6,251 bases of DNA from an uncultured Ruminococcus sp. (GTDB lineage: Bacteria > Bacillota > Clostridia > Oscillospirales > Acutalibacteraceae): NCBI GenBank assembly GCA_902773165.1, contig CACYDO010000259.1:1-6251 (forward strand), in the 5' to 3' direction. Position numbers and translations under genes: made by a program. The notes under the pieces were generated by a model. That model did not search any database. It worked only from the letters and a program-made list of their open reading frames with translations, and was not told the DNA's origin. Below, piece after piece: positions 1-5,608 of the stretch; the stretch's first letter is position 1; each line of letters begins with the position of its first letter.

Positions 1-117
1 CATGTCACTGACGCGCGCTGCGCTAAAAAAATAGGATGGTAATGATAAAGGAATGTTTTCCCGGAACACGGCATAATAGTGTAAGGCGTTAAAAACGACG
101 GGTTTTGAACAGATGCT
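1..117. other. non-coding / unassigned left edge
   Basis: No gene can be supported here. One frame is open from base 1 to a stop at 40-42 and could be the last 13 codons of a gene lying to the left, but the residues (ending KKIGW) are not recognisable. No intrinsic terminator with a convincing stem and T-run is visible. Confidence 0.4.
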
Positions 118-146
118 TCGGCACTTTACGAATGGTAAATTATAAT
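118..146 (+). promoter_or_regulatory. sigma-A-type promoter for the sortase locus
   Basis: A perfect -10 box TATAAT sits at 141-146. A 4-of-6 match to the -35 box (TCGGCA against TTGACA) lies at 118-123 with an ideal 17-base spacer. Transcription would start near 152-154, giving a leader of about 30 bases before the AGGAGA ribosome binding site at 171-176. Seen directly; activity is inferred. Confidence 0.55.
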
Positions 147-183
147 GCAAAGTAATGCTGTGATGCAGAAAGGAGAATGGTTT

Positions 184-264
184 ATGGATCAAGCGGTTTT
201 AAATGAAGATCTTCGTGATCTGACGAATGAAACTGATGAAGATGATAAAAAACGAAAAAAATAA
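184..264 (+). CDS. 26-aa leader frame; probable displaced N-terminus of the SipA-like/sortase fusion
   Basis: ATG at 184 follows a good ribosome binding site (AGGAGA, 171-176, spacing 7). It encodes an acidic 26-residue peptide ending in a basic stretch (DDKKRKK) and stops with TAA at 262-264. The last two sense codons are part of an A7 run (255-261) phased exactly as A AAA AAA. A one-base backward slip, or one extra A, would carry translation into the frame of the downstream membrane protein, joining KKRKK to IKHRSP and then to its first hydrophobic helix. An acidic cytoplasmic tail, a basic cluster and a membrane anchor is the expected start of a signal-peptidase-like protein, whereas the ATG at 279 has no ribosome binding site. 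I therefore read this as the real N-terminal part of the next gene, separated by a frameshift. A genuine separate small peptide is less likely. Confidence 0.6.
   Translation: MDQAVLNEDLRDLTNETDEDDKKRKK
255..261 (+). other. A7 slippery heptamer / homopolymer frameshift site
   Basis: Seven A residues are read CGA AAA AAA TAA from the start at 184, so the heptamer A AAA AAA is in the phase required for -1 slippage and is followed at once by a stop codon. After slippage the frame is open through the long sortase fusion to 1806. No strong downstream stem-loop is visible, so a homopolymer length change (real or from sequencing) is as likely as programmed frameshifting. Confidence 0.5.
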
Positions 265-278
265 AACACCGTTCCCCA

Positions 279-1808
279 ATGAATCCGATGCACGTATTTT
301 TTATTCACGCATTCGTTATAGTACTTATTTTATGGCTGATGTTTGGATTTATATGCGGATTGGCGACCGCCCCGAATAACGATATGTCTCCACAGATCAA
401 AACCAGTGATCTGTTGCTGTACTATCGTTTAGATAAACACCCCAAAGCGCAGGATGTCGTTATAGTATATATTAATGATACGCGCTATGTCGGACGTAAT
501 GCAGACAATGTTCTCATGGTGCTCTCGTTTCTGATAGCAGGCATAACCATTCTGTACAGCGGTTATGTTTTGTATGATGTTTTCTATACAAATAAATCGG
601 CATTTACATCGTTTGATATGCTGCAATATAAAAAACAAATAGAACAAAGAAATACGAGTTCTTCAAGCTATTGGTACGAACAGGGAGGCTTCGATGCGCT
701 GCTGAAGCTTAACCCGGACGTTGTAGGCTGGGTCGAGATTGAGGATACAAACATAAATTATCCGATACTTCAGGGTGACGATGACCTCGAATACGCTTCA
801 AAAGACTTTAAAGGCGAGGGCTCGATCAGCGGATCGATATATTTGTCGGCATCTAATGACGGTGATTTCGGCGATTACTATAATATAGTATACGGACATC
901 ATATGGCGAACGGTGCAATGTTTGGCGATATCGAAAAATTCATGGACGAAGATTACTTCTTCTCCCACCAGAAGGGAACGCTGCAGACGCCGACGACCAA
1001 CTACAATCTGCATGTTTTTGCCTGCGTTTTTACCGACGCCTACGACAGCATGATCTATGGCATCAAAGAAGGTACTTTTGACAGTCACCCCGAGCTGATG
1101 CAGTATATTAAAGATAATGCAACACAGCTTGACGTTGATTATCTTGAAGGCTATACACCAGAAAAAGTCACTGCGTTTTCTACCTGCGGCAATGCCGTAA
1201 CGAATGGACGTATCGTGATATTTGCCGATACTACTCCTGTGGACTGGTGGGCTGACACCGGTTCGGATACAGAAGAAAACATTGTTCGGCAAGCGATGGG
1301 ACACATTCTGGCAAACGGAAACAAACATTGGGCTCTGCTCAATCTGATCTGTGTGATCCTTACTTTTTTAGTCTTGCTTCCGATTTTCAGGATAAAGAAA
1401 AAATACAGACAGCGCAGTTATTCTAAAGAAAAGATAGATGAAATTGATACTTATACGGAGTGGCTTGAAAACGGCGGAGGAAAGGTCAGCGATCTTGTAG
1501 AGAGTATATACAAGAATTTGCAGAACTTCTTAGTTCGAATGACAGTAGGCGTGGTTCTGGAGATTTATCTCGTTATTGCCGCAGTCATCGCATTTCTTCT
1601 CACCGAGAATATCACGATGCCGATGATAATGTCCGACAAATGGACGTGGCTTATGGTACTGATATTCGGACTTGCGATCGTAGCAGATATGGTCTGCTTC
1701 CGCTTCTACGGCAAGCACCCGTATATGATAGAAGACATACTTAAAGATTTTGCTGAAAAATATAACAGAGGAGAGGATTATAACGCTAAGCAGCCTGCAA
1801 CGGTATAA
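279..1808 (+). CDS. srtB: class B sortase with a truncated, catalytically dead SipA/LepA-like signal peptidase N-terminus
   Basis: This is a membrane transpeptidase expected to join sorting-signal proteins to the cell wall or into pili on the outer face. Seen: residues 5-27 form a hydrophobic anchor. Residues 31-73 match the start of the signal peptidase I/SipA fold (APNNDMSPQI, then DLLLYYRLDK and a TRYVGR strand), but Asp35 occupies the catalytic Ser position and the domain stops before the Lys region. From about residue 74 a normal class B sortase begins: membrane helix near 78-98, His207 in YGHHM, Cys303 in STCGN and Arg311 in TNGR. A C-terminal extension has helices near 351-370, 420-441 and 455-474, and a basic loop (KKKYRQR) at 373-379. 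Known: SipA-type pilus chaperones carry Asp for Ser. Inferred: an in-frame deletion fused a sipA-like gene to the sortase gene. The ATG at 279 lacks a ribosome binding site, so the true start is probably at 184 via the A7 run. Confidence 0.88.
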   Translation: MNPMHVFFIHAFVIVLILWLMFGFICGLATAPNNDMSPQIKTSDLLLYYRLDKHPKAQDVVIVYINDTRYVGRNADNVLMVLSFLIAGITILYSGYVLYDVFYTNKSAFTSFDMLQYKKQIEQRNTSSSSYWYEQGGFDALLKLNPDVVGWVEIEDTNINYPILQGDDDLEYASKDFKGEGSISGSIYLSASNDGDFGDYYNIVYGHHMANGAMFGDIEKFMDEDYFFSHQKGTLQTPTTNYNLHVFACVFTDAYDSMIYGIKEGTFDSHPELMQYIKDNATQLDVDYLEGYTPEKVTAFSTCGNAVTNGRIVIFADTTPVDWWADTGSDTEENIVRQAMGHILANGNKHWALLNLICVILTFLVLLPIFRIKKKYRQRSYSKEKIDEIDTYTEWLENGGGKVSDLVESIYKNLQNFLVRMTVGVVLEIYLVIAAVIAFLLTENITMPMIMSDKWTWLMVLIFGLAIVADMVCFRFYGKHPYMIEDILKDFAEKYNRGEDYNAKQPATV

Positions 1809-1833
1809 AAGGTAACAGATAAGAGTATGATGG

Positions 1834-1840
1834 AAGGGAG
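1834..1840 (+). promoter_or_regulatory. ribosome binding site deciding the start of the secreted protein
   Basis: AAGGGAG lies 10 bases before the ATG at 1851, whose product begins with a standard signal peptide (MKKLIYK). The in-frame ATG at 1827 has only a weak purine stretch upstream and would put eight extra residues, with two acidic ones, before the signal peptide. Confidence 0.6.
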
Positions 1841-1850
1841 TGATGTTGTT

Positions 1851-2234
1851 ATGAAAAAGTTAATATACAAAGTGTTGTCGATCATAACAGCATTGGTAAT
1901 GGTACTTCTTTCAGTATTTCCTGCAACGGTGACGGCTTATGCAGCAGAGGATACAGTATCCGATAAAACTGCAACACCCGATACGCCGGAGTCCTCGCTC
2001 GTTGAGCAAACTCTTACGGCGACTATCTATAAGGATAAGTTGTATAAGAACGTTTTAGCAGATGATACAACAGAGATTACGCTAACGGGCAATATGCCGG
2101 AAGGCGCAGTTGTTAAGGCATACCCTGTAGAGTACGATCTGAGCCCGACCGAGATCGACAATCAACCGAAAAAAGATGATGCACCCGACACAACAGGTGA
2201 AGTCCTGCTTTCTTATGATATTCTTAAGCTTTAA
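1851..2234 (+). CDS. truncated secreted surface protein (adhesin/pilin-like N-terminal fragment)
   Basis: The 127-residue product has a clear Sec signal peptide (MKKLIYK, hydrophobic core about 9-24, cleavage probably after AYA at 29-31). A Ser/Thr/Pro/Asp-rich linker (33-52) follows, then the beginning of a beta-rich module (LTATIYKDKLYKN, residues 55-67). It ends abruptly at YDILKL with no LPxTG-like signal, basic tail or membrane anchor. It lies 42 bases after a class B sortase gene, where its substrate would be expected, so it most likely represents the first part of a much longer anchored adhesin whose remainder is lost. The family is not recognised with certainty. The stop sits between two TCTTAAGCT repeats (2222-2230 and 2240-2248), and composition becomes more GC-rich just after it, consistent with a deletion joint. 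As it stands it would be secreted and unanchored. Confidence 0.7.
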   Translation: MKKLIYKVLSIITALVMVLLSVFPATVTAYAAEDTVSDKTATPDTPESSLVEQTLTATIYKDKLYKNVLADDTTEITLTGNMPEGAVVKAYPVEYDLSPTEIDNQPKKDDAPDTTGEVLLSYDILKL

Positions 2235-2264
2235 GCCAGTCTTAAGCTGACGATATTGGATCAT

Positions 2265-2271
2265 AAGGGGG
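2265..2271 (+). promoter_or_regulatory. ribosome binding site of the hydrolase pseudogene
   Basis: AAGGGGG with a 7-base spacer to the ATG at 2279 fixes the start of the hydrolase. The gene's start signals thus survive although its body is damaged. Confidence 0.6.
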
Positions 2272-2278
2272 TCTGTTT

Positions 2279-3032
2279 ATGCCGCACATTGTTTTTAAGC
2301 TTATTGCAAAAACTATCGTTATTCTGCTCATCGTCTCGGCGGCGGTGCTTACCGTGTTCAGCGTTGTTACGGCGCGCTGCCTCGCCTTTCCAAAGGGCTT
2401 GACGCTCGAAGGCGAAAAGCAGTGGGCTGTCTCAAACGGCGTTTGGGGCAATCTTGAGGATTACCATACCGAGGAGTACACCGTTGCCGGCAAGGACGGC
2501 TACACGCTCCACTGTGAGCTTTTGTACTCCGACGAAACGAAGGACTCAAACAAGTATGTCATAATCTCCCACGGCTACAACTCCAATCGCAACGGCGCGG
2601 GGAAGTATGTGCCGGTTTATGACGCTCTCGGCGCTCGGCGCAAAGCCGAACGTGCGCTTTGTCGTTGCGGACTGCGGCTTTACTAATCTTTACGAGCTAA
2701 TAGGCACAGTATTTAAGTCGAACAGGATAGGCTTTCTTGAGCCGTGTGTGGACGCCGCGCTGCGCCTTATGTACGGCTACAGCATGAAGGATACCTCCGC
2801 CATAGACGCCCTGAACGGCAACACGGTTCCTGTATGCTTCATTCACGGCAGCGACGATACGTTCATCACGCCCGACAACAGCGAGCGCCTCAGGGAAGCC
2901 ACCGGCGGCTGCAGCGAGCTGCATATAGTAGATCACGCGGAGCACGCAAGGTCGCGGGCGGTTCTTGGAAAAACGGCGTACACCGACCTTATCAGACCGT
3001 TTATCGAAATGGCGGAGAACGAGGAGAAGTGA
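2279..3032 (+). pseudogene. membrane-anchored alpha/beta hydrolase, internally deleted and frameshifted
   Basis: The first part (2279 to about 2620) has an N-terminal membrane helix (residues 6-31) and the oxyanion-side motif IISHGYNSNR (residues 95-104). The second part is read in the next frame from about 2621 to the stop at 3030-3032. It carries ADCGFTNLYEL, the catalytic Asp motif HGSDDTFI (Asp codon at 2856-2858) and the catalytic His in DHAEHARS (His codon at 2943-2945). Between YVPVY and TLSALGAKPNV the segment that should hold the second half of the Rossmann-like core and the GxSxG nucleophile elbow is missing, probably about 60-70 residues by family comparison. The frame also shifts at this joint, so the first frame runs to a stop at 2684-2686. 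No active enzyme can be made. Family: YqkD-like/BEM46-like serine hydrolases of Firmicutes, which are extracellular or membrane-bound. Base composition is clearly more GC-rich than the flanking genes. Confidence 0.85.
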
Positions 3033-3036
3033 AAAC

Positions 3037-3082
3037 AGCAATGCGGTATCTGCAAAAAACGCAGGTGCCGCTTTGCTTTTTT
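3037..3082 (+). terminator. intrinsic terminator after the hydrolase pseudogene
   Basis: A 17-position stem (3037-3053 with 3061-3077) has one T-T mismatch and two G-T wobbles. It closes a 7-base loop (AAAAAAC) and leads into six T residues (3077-3082). It starts five bases after the stop codon and separates the surface-protein region from the two-component operon. Confidence 0.9.
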
Positions 3083-3167
3083 GCCCCGGCGCAGCACACA
3101 CAGCAAGCTTTTAATATTCTGTATAAAAAATCTTTTTTATTCAATGTATTAGTATTGAAATAAACCG

Positions 3168-3196
3168 TTGATACTGTCCGAAAATTATGATATAAT
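3168..3196 (+). promoter_or_regulatory. strong sigma-A promoter of the two-component operon
   Basis: The -35 box TTGATA (3168-3173) is five of six to consensus, the spacer is 17 bases, and the -10 box TATAAT (3191-3196) is perfect with a TG extension (TGA at 3188-3190). A start near 3203 leaves a leader of about 80 bases before the kinase. This looks like constitutive expression, in contrast to the promoter at 5487. Confidence 0.8.
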
Positions 3197-3216
3197 AAAT
3201 ATGGAAGATTATAGCT

Positions 3217-3231
3217 TGACAAGCACTGTCA
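3217..3231. repeat. TGACA-5-TGTCA inverted repeat in the kinase leader
   Basis: A perfect 5-bp inverted repeat with a 5-base centre (TGACA AGCAC TGTCA) lies about 15 bases after the predicted transcription start. It could be a repressor operator or chance; nothing else in the window repeats it. Confidence 0.25.
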
Positions 3232-3283
3232 GAAAAAAGGTAAACGGCTTTCTGCTTCGGCTTAGGATCATAAGGAGGCAACT

Positions 3284-4675
3284 ATGCAAGAATTGATAAA
3301 TGATCTGTTGGAATACAAGAGTGTTTTGGCGCTGGTAGATATTGTCTATAACCTGATGAATGCTGTGTTCCTGATAATGATGTTTGTTGTCATTACGATA
3401 GACAAAAGCAGAGACAAAAAAAAAGCTCTCATAAAAAAAGCCGAGATACCTATGTCTGATGAGATAGTGCTGTTTTACGCCGCACTGTTCTTCTATAATC
3501 TGTTTTATACTATTATCCGGTTGTTCAACGGCAGCCCGGTATCCGCATTAAGCACGGCTGCGCATGCCTCGGCATTTTTCTACGATGTTGTAGGAGGACT
3601 TCAGCTGCTGCTTTACTTGCACGTCATAGACAAATACATTGCAAAAAAAACAGAGAACGCAAGACTTCACAACTTAGTAACCTTCTTTCGCGTCGTTCAG
3701 GGATTAAACTATGTGCTTCTGGCAATGACTCCGTTTACCGGTGTGATATTCTACTTTAACGAAGAGAATCAGATCATACATTCGTTCGGCTACTATATAT
3801 GGCAGGGCTCCACCGCTCTTGCGCTCGCTTTTTTTGCCGGAGTATGCATAGTGGAAAGAAAAAAGGCGGATCCCTTTATAATCCGAGTTGTTTTGACCAG
3901 TGCGCTGCTGCCGCTCGCATCGCTTATAGCCACCATGTTTTCAGGCGTAAATTTGAACGGAATCTTCTTTGTTGCCGTGGCGCTCGTTCTGTTCGTTCTT
4001 TATGAGAATAATAAAATAAAGGTCACGCTAAATTACGCTGCCGAGCTTCAAAAAAGCCAGAACGAGCTTGAGCAAAGCAACCTGAAGCTTCTTCTCGCTC
4101 AGATACAGCCTCATTTTATATACAATTCAATAATGTCGCTGCAGGCAAAGAGCGTAGATAATCCCGTGCTTTATCAGGGCATCAAGAGCTTCGGAAAGTA
4201 CCTTAGAGCCAATTTCGAGTCGCTCACGGATAATCCGCTGGTATCTTTTTCCGACGAGCTGAATAACATTAGAGCGTACATACAGCTTGTAACACTGAAC
4301 TACGGAGATAAGCTCAAGGTCGAGTATGACATAGAGGTAGAGGATTTCATGCTCCCGATGCTCAGTGTGGAGCCGCTTGTCGAAAACGCCGTCAGATACG
4401 GCATAGGCACTTACGAGCAGGGCGGAGTTGTTCGCATCACTGTGCGCGACGAGCTGAGCTATATCCTCATTGCGGTAGAGGACGACGGTTCCGGCGGCAA
4501 CAAGCTAACAGACGCTCAGAAAAAGCGCAAGGGCATAGGCATTGAAAACGTTCAAATGCGTTTAAAGGCTCTTGATATGGGTGAACTGACGATCACTCAG
4601 GATGAGCACGGCACACGATCCGAGATCAGACTGAAGGCGGAGGAGCTTGAAAATGAAGACGATAACGATAGATGA
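3284..4675 (+). CDS. LytS/YehU-type multi-pass membrane sensor histidine kinase
   Basis: This 463-residue membrane sensor phosphorylates the regulator encoded next to it. Start: ATG at 3284, five bases after AAGGAGG (3272-3278). The first 240 residues contain about seven hydrophobic helices (roughly 15-37, 60-80, 95-115, 133-157, 168-189, 198-218 and 223-240) with short loops and no extracellular domain. The signal is therefore probably sensed within or at the membrane. A coiled-coil-like linker (250-270) leads to a His_kinase (PF06580-type) domain: phospho-acceptor His277 in AQIQPHFIYNSI, N-box EPLVENAV (363-370), and ATP-lid glycines in DDGSGG (400-405) and KGIGIENV (416-423). All key residues are present. 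The 3' end overlaps the regulator gene by 23 bases, so the two are translationally coupled. LytS-type kinases usually pair with LytTR regulators, whereas here the partner has a winged-helix output. The ligand is unknown. Confidence 0.92.
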   Translation: MQELINDLLEYKSVLALVDIVYNLMNAVFLIMMFVVITIDKSRDKKKALIKKAEIPMSDEIVLFYAALFFYNLFYTIIRLFNGSPVSALSTAAHASAFFYDVVGGLQLLLYLHVIDKYIAKKTENARLHNLVTFFRVVQGLNYVLLAMTPFTGVIFYFNEENQIIHSFGYYIWQGSTALALAFFAGVCIVERKKADPFIIRVVLTSALLPLASLIATMFSGVNLNGIFFVAVALVLFVLYENNKIKVTLNYAAELQKSQNELEQSNLKLLLAQIQPHFIYNSIMSLQAKSVDNPVLYQGIKSFGKYLRANFESLTDNPLVSFSDELNNIRAYIQLVTLNYGDKLKVEYDIEVEDFMLPMLSVEPLVENAVRYGIGTYEQGGVVRITVRDELSYILIAVEDDGSGGNKLTDAQKKRKGIGIENVQMRLKALDMGELTITQDEHGTRSEIRLKAEELENEDDNDR

Positions 4676-5357
4676 CAACAGATCCATTCTGGAGCTGATG
4701 AAATTTATAATGAATAAGATAGACCCGTCCGGAAAGCATTTCTTCACCGACAATGCAAAAAACGGTCTGTCTCTGATCGAAGAAGAGAATATAAGGCTCG
4801 TATTCCTTGACATTGAAATGCCCGGCGTGACAGGCGAAGAAGCAGGCAGGTATCTCACCGAAAAATACAATGACCTCAACCTGATATTCATCACCGGTCA
4901 CGCGGAATATGCAATGATCGGGCATAAGCTGCACTGCTCTGCGTTCATAACAAAGCCGTTTGACGAGGACGACGTTACAGAAGCGCTCAAGTGGCTGCGT
5001 CTTCCCGTTTACTCGGAGAAGGTCATAAAGGTGCGCTGCACTAACAGCTTTTCCGTCTGGGCAAACGGTCAGCCAATGCAGTTTGAAAAGGGTCTTACCA
5101 TTGAGATGTTCGCTTACCTTGTTTACAAAAACGGAGCGGTAGTCACAAACGGCGACCTTATAGGCGTTTTCTGGGACGGCGACCCCGATAAGCAGGATCT
5201 TCTGCGAAAGTATGTTAAGGATATGCGAGACACCCTTGAAAATGTCGGCGCCGGAAATGTTCTTATAAAGAAGAGAGGGCAGATAGGTGTGAACCCGAAC
5301 GAGATAGAGATTGAGGGCGATATTTCAAAGCTGCCCGAAATATACTGCTGGTTTTAA
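4653..5357 (+). CDS. response regulator, receiver plus OmpR/SARP-like winged helix
   Basis: This cytoplasmic DNA-binding partner of the kinase has 234 residues. I chose ATG 4653 because AGGAG (4641-4645) lies seven bases upstream; the in-frame TTG at 4647 is too close to it. The receiver domain (1-118) has the acidic pair Asp7/Asp8, phospho-acceptor Asp53 in FLDIEMPG, Thr81 and Lys101 in TKPF, all intact. Residues 125-222 form a winged-helix DNA-binding domain (IKVRCTNSFSVWANGQ, then FAYLVYKNGAVVTNGDLIGVFW, then KYVKDMRDTLENVG and a final LIKKRGQIGV hairpin). This pattern is typical of SARP/OmpR-type activators, but without the following BTAD helical domain, so the protein is shorter than true SARPs. 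Such activators bind direct repeats spaced by about one helical turn. The 11-bp-period array at 5440-5483, some 80 bases downstream, is its most likely target (inference). Confidence 0.9.
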   Translation: MKTITIDDNRSILELMKFIMNKIDPSGKHFFTDNAKNGLSLIEEENIRLVFLDIEMPGVTGEEAGRYLTEKYNDLNLIFITGHAEYAMIGHKLHCSAFITKPFDEDDVTEALKWLRLPVYSEKVIKVRCTNSFSVWANGQPMQFEKGLTIEMFAYLVYKNGAVVTNGDLIGVFWDGDPDKQDLLRKYVKDMRDTLENVGAGNVLIKKRGQIGVNPNEIEIEGDISKLPEIYCWF

Positions 5358-5439
5358 AATGAAACAATAAATGAACTACCTCGTAAAACAAATAGACTTG
5401 AAAAAAAGTTTAATTTTCCCCGAAAAAAATGCCGAAAAG

Positions 5440-5483
5440 CACGGTATTGGCACGGTTTTTTCACGGTTCTGTCACATAACGTG
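5440..5483 (+). promoter_or_regulatory. 11-bp-period direct-repeat operator (CACGGT x3 plus partial fourth)
   Basis: CACGGT begins at 5440, 5451 and 5462, exactly 11 bases apart, and a fourth unit beginning CAC follows in register at 5473. The full units are CACGGTATTGG, CACGGTTTTTT, CACGGTTCTGT and CACATAACGTG. The array ends at the base before the extended -10 (5484), and the third unit covers the -35 position. Known: SARP/OmpR-type winged-helix activators bind heptamer direct repeats spaced by 11 bp next to the -10. Inferred: the regulator encoded just upstream binds here. Confidence 0.7.
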
Positions 5484-5492
5484 TGATATAAT
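5484..5492 (+). promoter_or_regulatory. extended -10 promoter without a -35, activator-dependent
   Basis: TGATATAAT is a perfect extended -10. At the -35 distance (about 5463-5470) there is CGGTTC or a shifted equivalent, with no resemblance to TTGACA. A start near 5499 gives a leader of about 110 bases before the GTG at 5609. Lack of a -35 together with the repeat array suggests that recruitment of polymerase needs an activator. Confidence 0.65.
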
Positions 5493-5594
5493 TTAGATAA
5501 AATCAATAGTGTATGCTTTTATGCAGATCATTGAGAAAAAGGCAAAAGGACTAATGGAAAACAGATCCCGATCAACGCCTTTTAATTTGCGGCA

Positions 5595-5601
5595 GGGGAG
5601 G
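5595..5601 (+). promoter_or_regulatory. ribosome binding site deciding a GTG start
   Basis: GGGGAGG lies seven bases before GTG 5609. No in-frame ATG occurs before residue 23 of the product, and that would cut away the first helix and acidic pair of the receiver fold. The adjacent GTG at 5612 is a possible alternative. Confidence 0.7.
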
Positions 5602-5608
5602 TGTTTAC

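Noticed and set aside
67..106. Second copy of the CACGGT array upstream of the sortase locus (CACGGC at 67, GACGGG at 97)
   Set aside because: Only two imperfect matches 30 bases apart, not at an 11-bp multiple and too far from the -10; considered chance.
798..1328. 176-codon reading frame on the - strand inside the sortase
   Set aside because: It is antisense to the sortase catalytic core, which carries all family motifs, and the predicted protein has no recognisable pattern.
2607..3032. Independent small protein starting at ATG 2607
   Set aside because: The ATG arises by chance at the deletion joint and there is no ribosome binding site; the residues continue the hydrolase and belong to the pseudogene.
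2697..3101. 134-codon reading frame on the - strand over the hydrolase
   Set aside because: It overlaps the clearly hydrolase-like + strand sequence and its terminator, has no ribosome binding site and no recognisable domain; the high GC of the region makes chance frames long.
2744..3163. 139-codon + strand frame running through the terminator
   Set aside because: Arg/Gln-rich shadow frame of the hydrolase that crosses a strong intrinsic terminator; no start signal.
3201..3298. Short frame starting ATG 3201 before the kinase
   Set aside because: Its ATG lies at or before the predicted transcription start and lacks a ribosome binding site.
5424..5461. Intrinsic terminator after the response regulator (A-run, TGCC/GGCA stem, TTTTTT)
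   Set aside because: Only four G/C-containing pairs with a 15-base loop, and three bases separate the stem from the T-run. The same bases are better explained by the CACGGT repeat array, though weak termination is not excluded.
5440..5483. CRISPR array
   Set aside because: Units are 11 bases with no unique spacers and no cas genes; the period fits a helical-phase operator.
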